A stretch of DNA of 64,000 bases, taken from contig OZ017769.1 of NCBI GenBank assembly GCA_963969345.1, forward strand, positions 9,365,725 through 9,429,724, given 5' to 3'. Of this stretch, positions 54,561 through 64,000 are shown one piece after another; positions within the stretch are counted from its first letter, which is position 1, and each line of letters starts with the position of its first letter. Under the pieces are notes generated by a model, which saw only the letters and a list, made by a program, of their open reading frames with translations, had not been told where the DNA came from and did not search any database. The DNA is from Turbatrix aceti (Eukaryota > Nematoda > Chromadorea > Rhabditida > Panagrolaimidae). The position numbers and the translations under genes were made by a program.

Positions 54561-54619
54561 TAGCAGGGCGTTCTTACGTGATGGGTCATATCGGACTCGC
54601 GATCACTGCACCTGACTGC

Positions 54620-54920
54620 TTTGGTTTGCGATGTTCTGGAGCTCAGCGGACTCCAAGTCGAACTTGTATCACGTGAGAGGAAATTCTTGGCATGGGCAGG
54701 AATTTTGACGGTCTGGGTATGGAATGCCGTGCGTGGGGTTGCCTCAGAGTTGACAGGATTCGGCGATGCCCCAAATCACAAGCCCATGCATTTCTTTGTT
54801 TTTGCGCTGCCACGGATGTGCTTGTGCCGGTTGATAAGGCGATGTTACTCGCGAGGGTTTGATCCACATTGCCTTTGCGATTTCTGGAGTTGACGGGGCT
54901 CCAAGTCGGGTGTCAGTCGC
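54620..54920. repeat. Repeated hairpin TGGAG…CTCCAAGTCG
   Basis: Two copies about 240 bp apart (about 54,637 and 54,881) keep both arms TGGAG and CTCCA and the word CAAGTCG, while the loop differs (CTCAGCGGA versus TTGACGGGG). Flanks share only scattered words. Confidence 0.7.
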
Positions 54921-56189
54921 GTAAAAGGTAATTTGTCCGTGCTGCGTTGTGTGGCTTGCTCAGCGTAGGTGGTAGTTTGGCCATAGAATTGTCTTCACCT
55001 TGTTGGTATTCACTAAAAAAGCATATTTTGAAAAAAAATCTGTGAGAATAATTTTAGTTAAATGTTTTTATCCGAAATTAGATTTTTATGTTCATTGATA
55101 TTTTTATAAAAACAGTAAATAAATAAAAAAAATAAAAATATTTATATAAAAATTTTATGAGAATTTTTTTTTGTTCTGCATTTTGAAAAAAAATTATAAA
55201 AATTTGAAGAAAAACTTTTTTCCCAAAAAAACGGTTCAATTTATTTTTTATAATTTTTTTGGCTGAAAACGTACCTCATGTGCTCCATTTTTTTTCAAAT
55301 TTTCTGTCGCTAACTGCTGACAGGTTTCGGCAGTGACAAAATCAGGTGGTGTCAGTCGCGGTGCTCGTCTTTGGTATCGGCTATGTTGAAAAGGATTTCT
55401 GCCGTTGTACCAAAACGCCATCTTGGCTTGAAACGATAAAACGTCGTAACCTGGGTGATGGACATTCGCATCTTAAGCCGTGGAGTGTGAAATTGGTGTG
55501 ATTCGGCTATCGGTTGCCGTCGTGAGTTTACTTTGGAGCAGTCAAGGTCTCCTTTCGTATCTGCTAAAAAAGAATTACTTTGAAAAAAAATAATGAAAGT
55601 GTTTTTTGAAAAATAATTTTTGTATCATTAAAAATGTGTGTTTTTGTTTACATCCATTTTTTGAATAAAAATTCATTGCTGTTTGAGATTTTTTGCGAAT
55701 CAAAATACAAAAATAATTATGTAGTCTTACAATTTCTTTTTCAAAAAAAAATTATAAAATTTTTTTCAGTTTTTTTTATTTTTTTGGTGTGAAAAAATTT
55801 TATAAAAATTAAAAAACCAACCTAATGCCTGTGAATTTTCGAATTAGTTGTCAGTCTGCATGTTGCTGACAAAATTCGGTGACGCCATTCAACTCAGGTG
55901 TTCGAGTGATTGGAATGGTCGTCGCGACGAGGCCCACCAAAAATTGGGCATTCAAAGTCGTCGTCATGAACGTGTCGTTGCACGGGGTGACACCAGTAGT
56001 TGCTAGCTTTCAGCCGGGTTAAAAATTGTTGCCGGTGTGGACAGCTGCATGGCCCCCAATACCGATTCTGAAAAATACAGGTAAATAGAAAAAATATAGG
56101 TTTTAAAAAAATAATTTTTTATAAAAAAAAATTTTCTTTGATTGTTAAATTAAATTTTTTTTTTCCAAGAATTGTGTCCAAAAAAAACT
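54921..56189. other. Exon-like blocks separated by AT-rich introns
   Basis: Blocks at 55,012-54,303, 55,563-55,277 and 56,066-55,823 alternate with AT-rich stretches (55,020-55,270, 55,565-55,810, 56,070-56,190). No protein is recognised. The blocks share words such as GGTGTCAGTCGCG, suggesting distant duplication. Confidence 0.5.
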
Positions 56190-57800
56190 CACATGAAAAA
56201 TTCACCAACAACGCCTGGCCGGGTATGTTATGGATTTCGAGGCCGCAATGGGCGCAGTATTGTAGTGTAAACTGCTTCGACAGGGTTTGTAATCCAGGTG
56301 CGGCAAGTGGTGTCAGGAAATGGCCAAAATTTGCTTGAATCGACTTCATGTCGGACTGTGAGGCAGTGTGGGGAGCGAAATTCTTGCACGGAGACGAAAC
56401 GTGTCAAATCCGATGTCTTCTGGAATCGCTGGCGTCGTCGGCATCAAATGCAACTCGACATGAGCGGAGCAATGTTGCTTTTGTTCATGGGCTTGATTGA
56501 GGGTGAGCAGACCTTCCTTCCTTCCCGAACGTCCAATGGCATGATAAATCTGTGGATCACGGGGACTGCAATCAGTGTGAGCTTCTCGAGCGAGTGCTTG
56601 CTGGGCTAGCCACATGCATCTGGCGGCTGCTTGTCTGTTTCATTCGAAAGTAATGATGGTGCAATCGGGGTGTCATTCCGGCGAGTTTTCTGGCGCGCTG
56701 ATGTCCTGGTAGAAGTGCTGGGTGACAATTTGCGCTCTTGATACCGTATCGTCTGCTGACAGAGTGCTGCATTTTCAAATCGGCACATGGAATGCAGGTT
56801 GGTCGCCACAAATACCCTAAAACAAAATCCATTTAAAAAAAAAACAATGAGGAAAATTTTGAAAATTATTTATTTGTTTTGGTAGGGAACCAAATAAAAA
56901 CGTTTTTTTCACAAAACAATTTTTTACCATTTTTTTGAAATATCGAATTTTGGTTTCCAAAAAAAATTTTATAAAAAAATTCAAATATGTGTGCAACAAT
57001 TTAAATTTTGTGGTATGTACAACTTTTTTTGGTTTGGACGTAAAAAAAAATTAACGTGCGAAAATAAATTCTAATAACTTTTTTTTCAAAAAATGTGTCC
57101 GAAAAAAACTCACAAAAAAATACACCAACAACTCCTGGCCGAGTATGCCTGGATTTCGAGGCTGCAATTGTTGCAGTATCGCAGTGTGAACTGCTTCGGC
57201 AGACGTTGTAATATAAAATCGGCAGGTGGCTTCAGAATATGGCCAAAAATTGATTAAATCGACTTTACGTCGTGCTGTTGAGCGAGGCAGTGCGAGCCAT
57301 GTCAAATCTGATATCTTGCCGGAATCGCTGAGCGTCGTCGGCATCGAAATAAGCGAGCAATGTTCTCGTTGTTCAGGGGCTTGAGGTGGAGCAGACCTTT
57401 CTTCCCGAACGTCAAATGGCATGAGAAATGAGCGGCAGCGAGCTTCTCGAGCGAGTGGTTGCTGGGGTGCTTCGGGCGGCTGCTTGTCAGTTTTTCGCGA
57501 TGGTGGAGCGGAATAATCGGGGTGACATCATGTCATCGTGGTGGAATTTGCGCTCATGACACCGTATCGTCTGACAGAGTGCTGGATTTTCAAATCGGGC
57601 ACATGGAATGCAGGTTGGTCGCCACAAATACCCTAAAACAAAATCTATTTAAAAAAAACAATGAGGAAAATTTTGAAAACCATTTATTTTGATAGGAAAC
57701 CAAATAAAAACGTTTTTTCGTTTAAGATTTTTTTTTCTTTTTTTTGCAACATCGAATTTTGGTTTCCAAAAAAAATTTTTATAAAAAATTTCTAATTTGT
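56190..57800. repeat. Tandem duplication of an exon-intron unit
   Basis: The block 56,194-56,930 and the block 57,112-57,790 match along their length at roughly 75-80 percent. This includes the exon start (TTTTAG then GGTATTTGTGGCGACC on the minus strand), a FENxALCQ-type region, the YC-x2-C-x-LEI stretch and about 90 bp of downstream intron-like DNA (ATGAGGAAAATTTTGAAA). Insertions out of step with codons separate the frames, arguing against a conserved protein. Confidence 0.8.
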
Positions 57801-59194
57801 GTGCAAAAAACTCACTTTTGATTCCTGGCAGCACAACGACCGCGCCATGGGCACATTTCATCGGTTTCAATGGCGTGAAACGATTGCTTAGATGATGTGC
57901 TCGTTCATGGGTAACTGGGGTGGCGTGCAAACTTCTCGAGTCGGTGCGGCTTCAAAAAAAAACCCAGATTCGGTATCGTAGGCTGCGAGGCATGGTTCTG
58001 GTCTCCCGAATGGATCGGCAACAGAATTTCTGGCAAAACCGCAGATTAGGTGTTTGGAAGGAAGCGGAGCGTGTCGTTGTCATCGATCGGGGCTCCATCG
58101 GTACCTGGCGGCTTCCAGTCGGGGTAGACAGCTTTGGCTTGGTTCGCTTCTGAAAAAAAAATCACAAAAATGAAAAAAAAATGTAACAGCGCATTATTTT
58201 GTATAAAACACTCTTACACTCGGTTTCACATTTTTTTTAGTTTGAAAAATAAAATTTTTTTAGCATGAAAAAAATGTTACAACAAAAATAGTTTTTTTTC
58301 CGAACTAATTTAACGATTTTTATAAAAAATAATTTTTTTAAGTGCAAAAATAATGGAAAAAAAATATATTGATGAAAACACAAAAATAAAAAATCAAATG
58401 AGGAAAAAACTAACCGAAAAAAATTTTGGGTGTCCTCCTTGGCATCTGGGCATCCGAAATGGACCATTGTCGGACTGTTGGCGTCTGAGTGTCCGTTGTC
58501 GGAATGCTTGGCGTCGTTTTGAGTTCCCGATGTTGAGGAAGATGTATCAGGGTTCAACGTCGGTTTGTCAGATGCAAAAATGAGATGTCAGCACGGGAGT
58601 TTCGTTTCGTCAGTGCAAAAACTGCGTTTCGATGACTGCGCAAATCCGGGGTGAAATTGACCGTTGTCGGACTGCTGGCGTTGAGGAGGCAGATCCGAGT
58701 CGATTCGCTTGTTCGGAGGCCATTGGATTTGCAGTCGGGATGCACAGTTGGGCTTTTCGAGATCGTGGAAAGCAATGCGGGGGAAGAGAAACCTGGCAAG
58801 AAAGTCGTCCGCTGATGTTGTTCCTGCTTGAGTGGTTGGACGGGGCAGGTGTGATCAGTCTGGGGACTTGCCATGGTCGAAAGAGTGGATGACAGGACAG
58901 GCAACCGAAATGGAGAGCTTGATGAAGCGAAGAACTTGCCACTTGCTCGGACAGCGGAGAAGCCAAATGAGCAGAGGTGGGCGGAATTCTTGCTTCTGAA
59001 AATTCCTTTTTATAAAACAAGGTACTAATAATTACTGTAATAAAATTTTATAGGCTCAGAAAAATTACTTTTTTGCATTTTTTGCGTATTTTTTAAATTC
59101 AAAACAATTTGAAACGAATACAATTTATAAATAATTAAAAAAATAAAAATAATTTATATAAAAAATATAAAAATATGCGTAAATAAAAACATAC

Positions 59195-61899
59195 CAAAGT
59201 CGCCTGCCCTGTCGATCAACGATGACGCCACCCGTCGTGGAATACCGCTGATTCCGCCCGCCGTGAACGACATTCAGCCGTTCAGGCGCCCGCCGAGCCT
59301 GCCGCAAGTTGTAGCGCGGCTGTGGAGGAGGTGGTGGTGGTGTGGGACTCGGGGGCGCGGGGCTGGGAGGAGCGGCGTCGACGACGATGGGCTCAACGTC
59401 TCCGCCAATGAGAAAGGGGTTCTCCATGGCTTCGACGTCGAGTACCCAAGCGTCGTCCATCGGGAACGGGTGGGCGTCGTCGTCTTCCTCGTCGTCGTCT
59501 TCGTCGCCGTCGTTGTCGTCGCCGTCGTTGACAGCTTCGTTGACGTCGCCGAGGGATTCTTCGCCGTCGAAGCCGGCATCGTCTGCGAGGACGGCCGGTC
59601 CTTCGACCTCTGGCGGGATGACGTCGCCGTTCTCGTCATAGTCGTCACCCGTTTCCTCGCTGCGGTGAAGAATCACCCGGGCTCCGACTGGCGAGTTGAC
59701 GATGAGGTCGCCGTTGTCATCGTACATCCGCGTCCACGCGTACTGAAGAATATTCCAGTTGTACGCGGACGGGACGTACGGCGGGATGTAAGGACCCCGA
59801 AGGAGAGCCTCAGGAATTCGGCTCGACGCGTCAGCTGGCGGCGGTGGAACGTAGAAGAGTTCCTCGTTGTGGTCGGCGCCACCAGCTTCGGCATCATCCT
59901 CCGCGTCGACGCTGGCATTCTCATCGTCGTCGGCGTTGTCATCTCCGGCTGCATCGTCGTCATCGTGGCCCGATTCGGACGATGTTGGCTCTTCTGCCAC
60001 AGCCGGGATGACGGAAGAGGCCTGCTCCGCCGGGACCTGCGGTGCCACTTGCAGGACCTCTCCGTCGTTCGAGCCGCCGTTGTTGACTCCGCTGCCAGCC
60101 TCGCTGTCTTTGCTAGGGACAGGAATCGGCAAGCGGAGGGGCTCGATGAGTTGGTTGTCGACGTCGGTCGACACACGTCGCCTCTTTGCCGGGGGCTCCG
60201 TGGAGGAGGAGCGAGGCCGGCGGAGGTAAACGTGGTCGCCGGAAACGACCGTTGTGGCAGGGGGGACGACGACGGATGAGGAGGGGCCAGGCGCTGCTTC
60301 GACGGCGGCGGCAGCTTTCGCTTTGGCCGAGCTGGCTGGGATGCCAGCAGCGACCGCAGCGGCAGCATGCCGTGGTCGGATTGGCCGCGTACGTCGAGCA
60401 GCCGGCGGCGGAGCACCTCGCGGGTCGGGGTAGGACCTGAGCGTGTCCTGCCACGCCCGATTGACCGCGAAGGTGCTCCCGCACCCCATCGGTCGTACCG
60501 GTTTGAAGGCCGGCCGGTTCCGAAGCGGAATGCGGAGCCTCGATCCGGCAGCAGCACGGAAAATTCGTGCTGCCGGGGACGATCGGCTCGCTCCGCCATG
60601 GCCCTCCTCGTGGTGGTGTTCGTCGTTGTCGTTGTTGCCGTCGACTGACTGCATGTCGACGTCGCCGTCCCCTTGCAGATCGGCCATCTCGACGTCGTTG
60701 TCGCCGTTGACCGACTCCATGTCGACGTCTGAAAAAAAATTCATCATAAAAAAGTCAAAATCATTTTATATAATCTTTTTAATTTTTACAAAATTTTGAA
60801 CGGATGATTTTTTTCATACTAAATTTTCTAAATTTTTTTTGTAAAATTTATATTAAAATTACAATCACAGAATTTTTTTGAAACAAAATGCGAGACTTAT
60901 TGCTAGAAACTTGGCAAAAAAATGAAACGTCTTGGATAAAAGGAGAGATGTTTTTCAGTTACAGCCTGTTTTTGACCGGATGAGGACAAAATTCATGATA
61001 AATTTACAAATATTCGAATTCAGGTGATAAAAAAACATGATGTGCACATTGAACAAAAAAATCATGTTAGAACAGGGATTATAAAAAAAGAAAAAAAATA
61101 TTCCGAACAACTTTTTTGAAGACAAGCAAAATTCAAAAAAGTTTAGAAGACAGAAAAAAAAATCGAAAAAAAAAAAGAATTTGGATAGCAACAGCCTCCG
61201 GGCATAAAAATTCATTACAACATGTAGAGTAACAAATATTCGAATTTTACTGAAAATCGAAAGTGAAAAAATTCAGTCAAGAGAATGTCATGAATGGGAA
61301 TCAATTTAGCAAAAATCAGGTATTAAAAAAAACAGGATGTACATATTGAACAAAAAAATCATGTTAGCTGGTGAAGAGAACTGACATTATAAAAAAACAA
61401 AAAAAAATATTCCGAACAACCCCTTTGAGAACAAACAAAATTCAAAAAAGTTAAAAAAAAAGACAGTAAAGAATCGAAAAAAAAGAAATTTGGGTGCGTA
61501 GTTGTTTCAAATTTCTTTTCATTAATTTTTTTATTAAAAAGATCATGATCAAAAAAATAGTTCAGGATTCTTTCCCATTCCCAGAAGATGAAGCAAAAAA
61601 AATTATCCGTGAACGGTTATACAAGATTTTATAAAAAAAAACAAGTTGATAAATGAATGATACTCACCTTTCACGGCTTCTGCTTGTTGAAGTCCCTGGA
61701 CTTCGGAGTGCACCGCCTGCATCCGGTTACCCAGAAACCGACGGGCATCTTCAGCCCGAGGTGACTCCTGTCGCCGAGGCGACATTCCCGCTCGCGCCGA
61801 TGCAGTTGGAGGAGGTGGCGATGGCGAGCGGGATGGAGTGCGACGGTGCCCGGAGGCATGCGCCGCGTCGCTCGAAGTTTGGTCGTGCTTCGATGGCAT
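59195..61899 (-). CDS. Disordered acidic nuclear-type protein with C-terminal RYNLR motif
   Basis: Two exons fit: 61,899-61,668 (ATG directly after TTTTCAAG; donor GTGAGT) and 60,728-59,195 (donor GTATGT). The join gives about 588 residues, ended by a TGA formed with the next exon at 58,995. The start is Ser/Pro/Arg-rich. Then come DVDMESVNG-type acidic repeats, an Ala-rich part, a basic cluster AKRRRV (about 258-262) that could be a nuclear localisation signal, long Asp/Glu tracts and a Pro run. The C-terminus reads RYNLRQARRAPERLNVV. Nearly all of it is predicted disordered. The C-terminal motif recurs in the next gene. The function is unknown; a chromatin or chaperone-type role is only a guess from composition. 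Confidence 0.65.
61020..61490. repeat. Duplicated intron segment
   Basis: About 170 bp at 61,020-61,190 and 61,317-61,490 match (CATATTGAACAAAAAAATCA, ATTCCGAACAAC, AATTCAAAAAAGTT). Both lie within the first intron of the acidic-protein gene. It is a simple tandem duplication with a 297-bp period. Confidence 0.75.
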
Positions 61900-62159
61900 C
61901 TTGAAAAGATAACTTTAATAAAAAATTTTTCTTGCCATCAACTTTATTTTCGTGCCGAGAACCCTGATCAGGCTTTTTTTGATACCCACGCTTTCCCTTG
62001 TTGGCATGATGGTTGTGTGTGCGCGCAGTTCTCCCGCACAATCAACCACTGCTTTTCTTGTCACTGCGCTGCTGCTGCTGCTGCCAACCTTTTTTGACCA
62101 TTGTTGTTATCCAGGATTTTTGAATTTACGTTTTTACGACTTCTAACAACAATGTTACA

Positions 62160-62480
62160 GTAATTTATAAGTTACAGCGAAAAAAATGTTTGCAACAAAA
62201 ATATTTTTTTTTGCCGAACTAATTTAACGATTTTTATAAAAAATATTTTTTTTATTGCAAAAAAATGGAAAAAAATTATATTGATGAAAACACGAAAATA
62301 AATGGGACGTTCATAATTTTTTCATAATTTTTGCAGTACTTTATAAGTTACAGTGAAAAAAATGTTTGCAACAAAATAATTTTTTGTCAAACTAATTTAA
62401 CGATTTTAATGAAAAAATAATTTTTTTAATTGCGAAAAAAAATTGGAAATAAATTATATTGATGAAAACACGAAAATAAA
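62160..62480. repeat. Duplicated intron segment with third copy at 58,230-58,420
   Basis: The phrase AACTAATTTAACGATTTT with flanking TATATTGATGAAAACAC recurs at about 62,216, 62,390 and 58,303, each followed by A-rich DNA and, in two cases, by an ACTAACCGAAAAAA donor region. Introns as well as exons of this region are therefore duplicated. Confidence 0.75.
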
Positions 62481-62579
62481 ATACGAAATAAAAAAAAACT
62501 AACCGAAAAAATTTCGAGGTGGTGGAAGGCGAGAGAAAAGAAAAAAAACCAGGAGACGAAAAGATAGAAGAATTACAAA

Positions 62580-63265
62580 ATTGTTTTATATACAAGTTGC
62601 TGTTTTGACCAAAAATTATTTCTTATTGTTTATAAAAAATGGACAGTTTTTGAAGCCCAAAAAATCCGGTTTTAAAAAAAATCTGGTGTTCTGGATATTT
62701 TTTTTTCAAAAAAAAAACAAACCTCTTGGCCGGCGAGGAGGACCGTCGATTGAACTGGCGAACATCTCGAGGACGACTGGGAGATTCTGCAGGGTCGCAG
62801 TGATGTGGCACAGTCAGGGAAATTGAGGTGCGGGACGGCCCAGAAGATGATAAAATCCAGGAGCACCTTGAGATTGATGGAAACACCGGAGAACGGAGCA
62901 CCATGCGTGGGACGAGGACATCGAAGAGAAAAAAAAGAAGAACATGTAGAAAAAAAACGAAGAAAATAGGAAGAGCCAGAATCGCGGAACAGTGGATCAG
63001 CCGGTGGCCTGGCATGATTACTGACCGCCTCGGGGTGCTTAAAAATAAAAAAAGATAAATTAAAGTGGATTACAAAAATGCGAAATTGTTTTATTCACTA
63101 TAAAGTTGCTGGTTTGGCCAAAAAATATTTTTTATTGTTTATAAAAAAATAGACACTTTTTGAAAAGTAAAAAATTCGGTTTTTATAAAAAAAATCTGGT
63201 GTTCTGGATATTTTTCATTTTTTTTCAAAAAAAACAAACCTCTTGGCCGGCGAGGAGGATCGACG
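62580..63265. repeat. Duplicated exon end and intron
   Basis: About 180 bp at 62,580-62,755 and 63,075-63,265 match, including the exon end CCGGCCAAGAG, the GTTTGT donor and the ATATCCAGAACACCAGATTT intron part (minus strand). One duplication produced two consecutive exons of the same design. Confidence 0.8.
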
Positions 63266-63887
63266 CGTACCGTCGATTCCTCGACGTACGCCGGGACTTT
63301 CTTTCCACCGACGACCCGGAGCTGGCCGACTTCGAGACGCCGCGTCGGCTGGCGGTCACGAAGTCCGTAGCGTCGAGGATGGCCAGGCTCGTTCGCCGCA
63401 TGCGACGTAGTGGAGGACTGGGTGGCTTCCAGTTCGGGAAACGACGGGGCCTGGGACGTGTGGACGAGAGACGAGAGAGCTGCGGGGGCGGGAGTGGCTG
63501 GCGCCGATCCGATCAGGCTTGACGGACCCGATCCGAAATCCGACGCCGAAGCGCCAAACCAGAGCGCGGCCTGCGATGGAGAGCTGGCCTCTTCTGCCGA
63601 ATCGGTTGCCGGGGCGTTGACCAGAGACGAGAGCGAGCGCTGGAATGCCGGAGAAGTGGTCGCAGCGGGCGACGCCGGAGAAATGGCCGCGGGAGTCGGT
63701 GGACGGAGTTGAGAGGCGGAGTTGAGAGAACGAGACGAGGTGGAAGTCGGAGTCGGGGCTCTGCGGACAGCGCCGAGGATGGTCGAGGACGCGGGTGTGG
63801 TGGGAGCAAGGTTCGGGCGTCGGAGCGGCATCGGGGCGGTGTTCACCGGCAGACCGGTCCTGATCGCCGCGGACGGGGAGTAGGCGG
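63018..63887 (-). CDS. Ser/Ala/Pro-rich disordered protein with C-terminal RYGLR motif (5' partial)
   Basis: Exon 63,887-63,240 follows a TTTTCTAG acceptor and is open from its first codon, so earlier exons lie beyond the window. It joins to 63,037 through a GTTTGT donor, where six codons and TAA (63,020-63,018) end the protein. The visible 220 residues are low-complexity Ser/Ala/Pro/Thr. Then comes RRYGLRDRQPTRRLEV, a VVGGKKVPAY segment and a VDPPRRPR end. The RY-x-LR…RLxV…GG…VD…RR order matches the acidic-protein gene, so the two are distant relatives or share a domain. No function can be assigned. Confidence 0.6.
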
Positions 63888-64000
63888 CTAGAAAATTGAT
63901 AGTTTTTAAATTTTCAAACAGGTAGATTTTTATAAAAACATTTGTGTTAAAAAATGGGGTTTGGTGACCATTTCAAATATTTTCACTTTGATTTTGTAAA
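63888..64000. other. Intron or flank at window end
   Basis: AT-rich sequence upstream (minus strand) of the last exon, probably intron. The gene continues beyond the window. Confidence 0.5.

Larger units (their letters stand above)
48989..58995 (-). ncRNA. Candidate spliced, hairpin-rich transcript of no clear coding capacity
   Basis: GC-richer blocks on the minus strand are bounded by T-rich acceptors ending in AG and GT donors, and separated by AT-rich introns. Suggested exons are 58,995-58,417, 58,150-57,814, 57,630-57,116, 56,817-56,194, 56,066-55,823, 55,563-55,277, 55,012-54,303, 54,090-53,942, 53,249-53,095, 53,041-52,812, 52,753-52,100, 51,927-51,691, 51,505-51,376 and 51,322-51,049. 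More blocks lie down to 49 kb. Frames are short and shift between duplicated copies. Inverted repeats with 7-11 bp stems follow one another through most exons. The strand is inferred from splice signals; expression is not shown. Alternatives are a decayed multi-exon gene or satellite-like DNA. Confidence 0.4.

Noticed and set aside
59263..60279. A 338-codon plus-strand frame rich in Val/Asp/Arg
   Set aside because: It is the complement of the Asp/Glu and Arg codons of the minus-strand acidic gene, which has proper splice sites. The plus strand does not.
1..64000. tRNA, rRNA and spliced-leader RNA genes
   Set aside because: I looked for the tRNA T-loop consensus and the nematode spliced-leader start and did not see a credible match by eye. 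A tool scan could still find one.

Overview
The window looks like one contig of a nematode genome. The reasons are short introns (about 45-60 bp) ending in T-runs plus CAG or TAG, a furin-type convertase with alternative C-terminal exons laid out like C. elegans bli-4, a stomatin, an F-box protein, a C-type-lectin-like secreted protein and a chemoreceptor-like relic. No bacterial operon logic, rRNA or tRNA is visible. Species cannot be named from the sequence. All functions are read from sequence features and general family knowledge, without searches.

Layout. 1-2.9 kb: a large foldback element and two small minus-strand genes. 2.9-10.9 kb: AT-rich, gene-poor DNA. 10.9-21.9 kb: a duplicated furin locus. 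Copy A (11,680-14,058) is a soluble form ending after the P domain. Copy B (15,260-21,888) splices either to a transmembrane exon or to a Cys-rich/transmembrane/acidic-tail set. Each unit carries an antisense fragment of furin exon 2, and one of these is split by a 252-bp hAT-like MITE with a perfect 8-bp target duplication. 22.7-26.6 kb: a C-type-lectin-like gene, then three short genes for 44-56 residue secreted peptide precursors in an inverted-repeat cluster, interrupted and flanked by 5'-truncated LINE copies. 27.5-37.1 kb: an F-box/LRR-like gene, a related gene, a stomatin and a two-module zinc-cysteine protein, with AACGA-rich DNA and a 109-bp MITE between. 37.1-39.5 kb: a 2.4-kb inverted-repeat transposon. 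40.9-46.9 kb: an array of about 18 copies of a 328-bp repeat with dimer and tetramer higher-order structure.

From 48.3 kb to the end the sequence is unusual. GC-rich blocks on the minus strand are bounded by good splice signals, separated by AT-rich intron-like DNA and partly tandemly duplicated. They contain dozens of perfect short inverted repeats, and two of these show compensatory base changes between paralogous copies. No convincing protein is encoded from 48.3 to 59 kb. At 59-64 kb two minus-strand genes encode disordered proteins that share a C-terminal motif (RY-x-LR followed by RL-x-V).

The strongest candidates for something new are the structured hairpin chain, the small-peptide family (shared signal peptide, KR site, C-terminal Gly-Lys) and the higher-order 328-bp array. 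Furin-type enzymes cut at basic sites, and the peptide precursors 2-4 kb away carry such a site, but nothing here shows that the two are linked in function.
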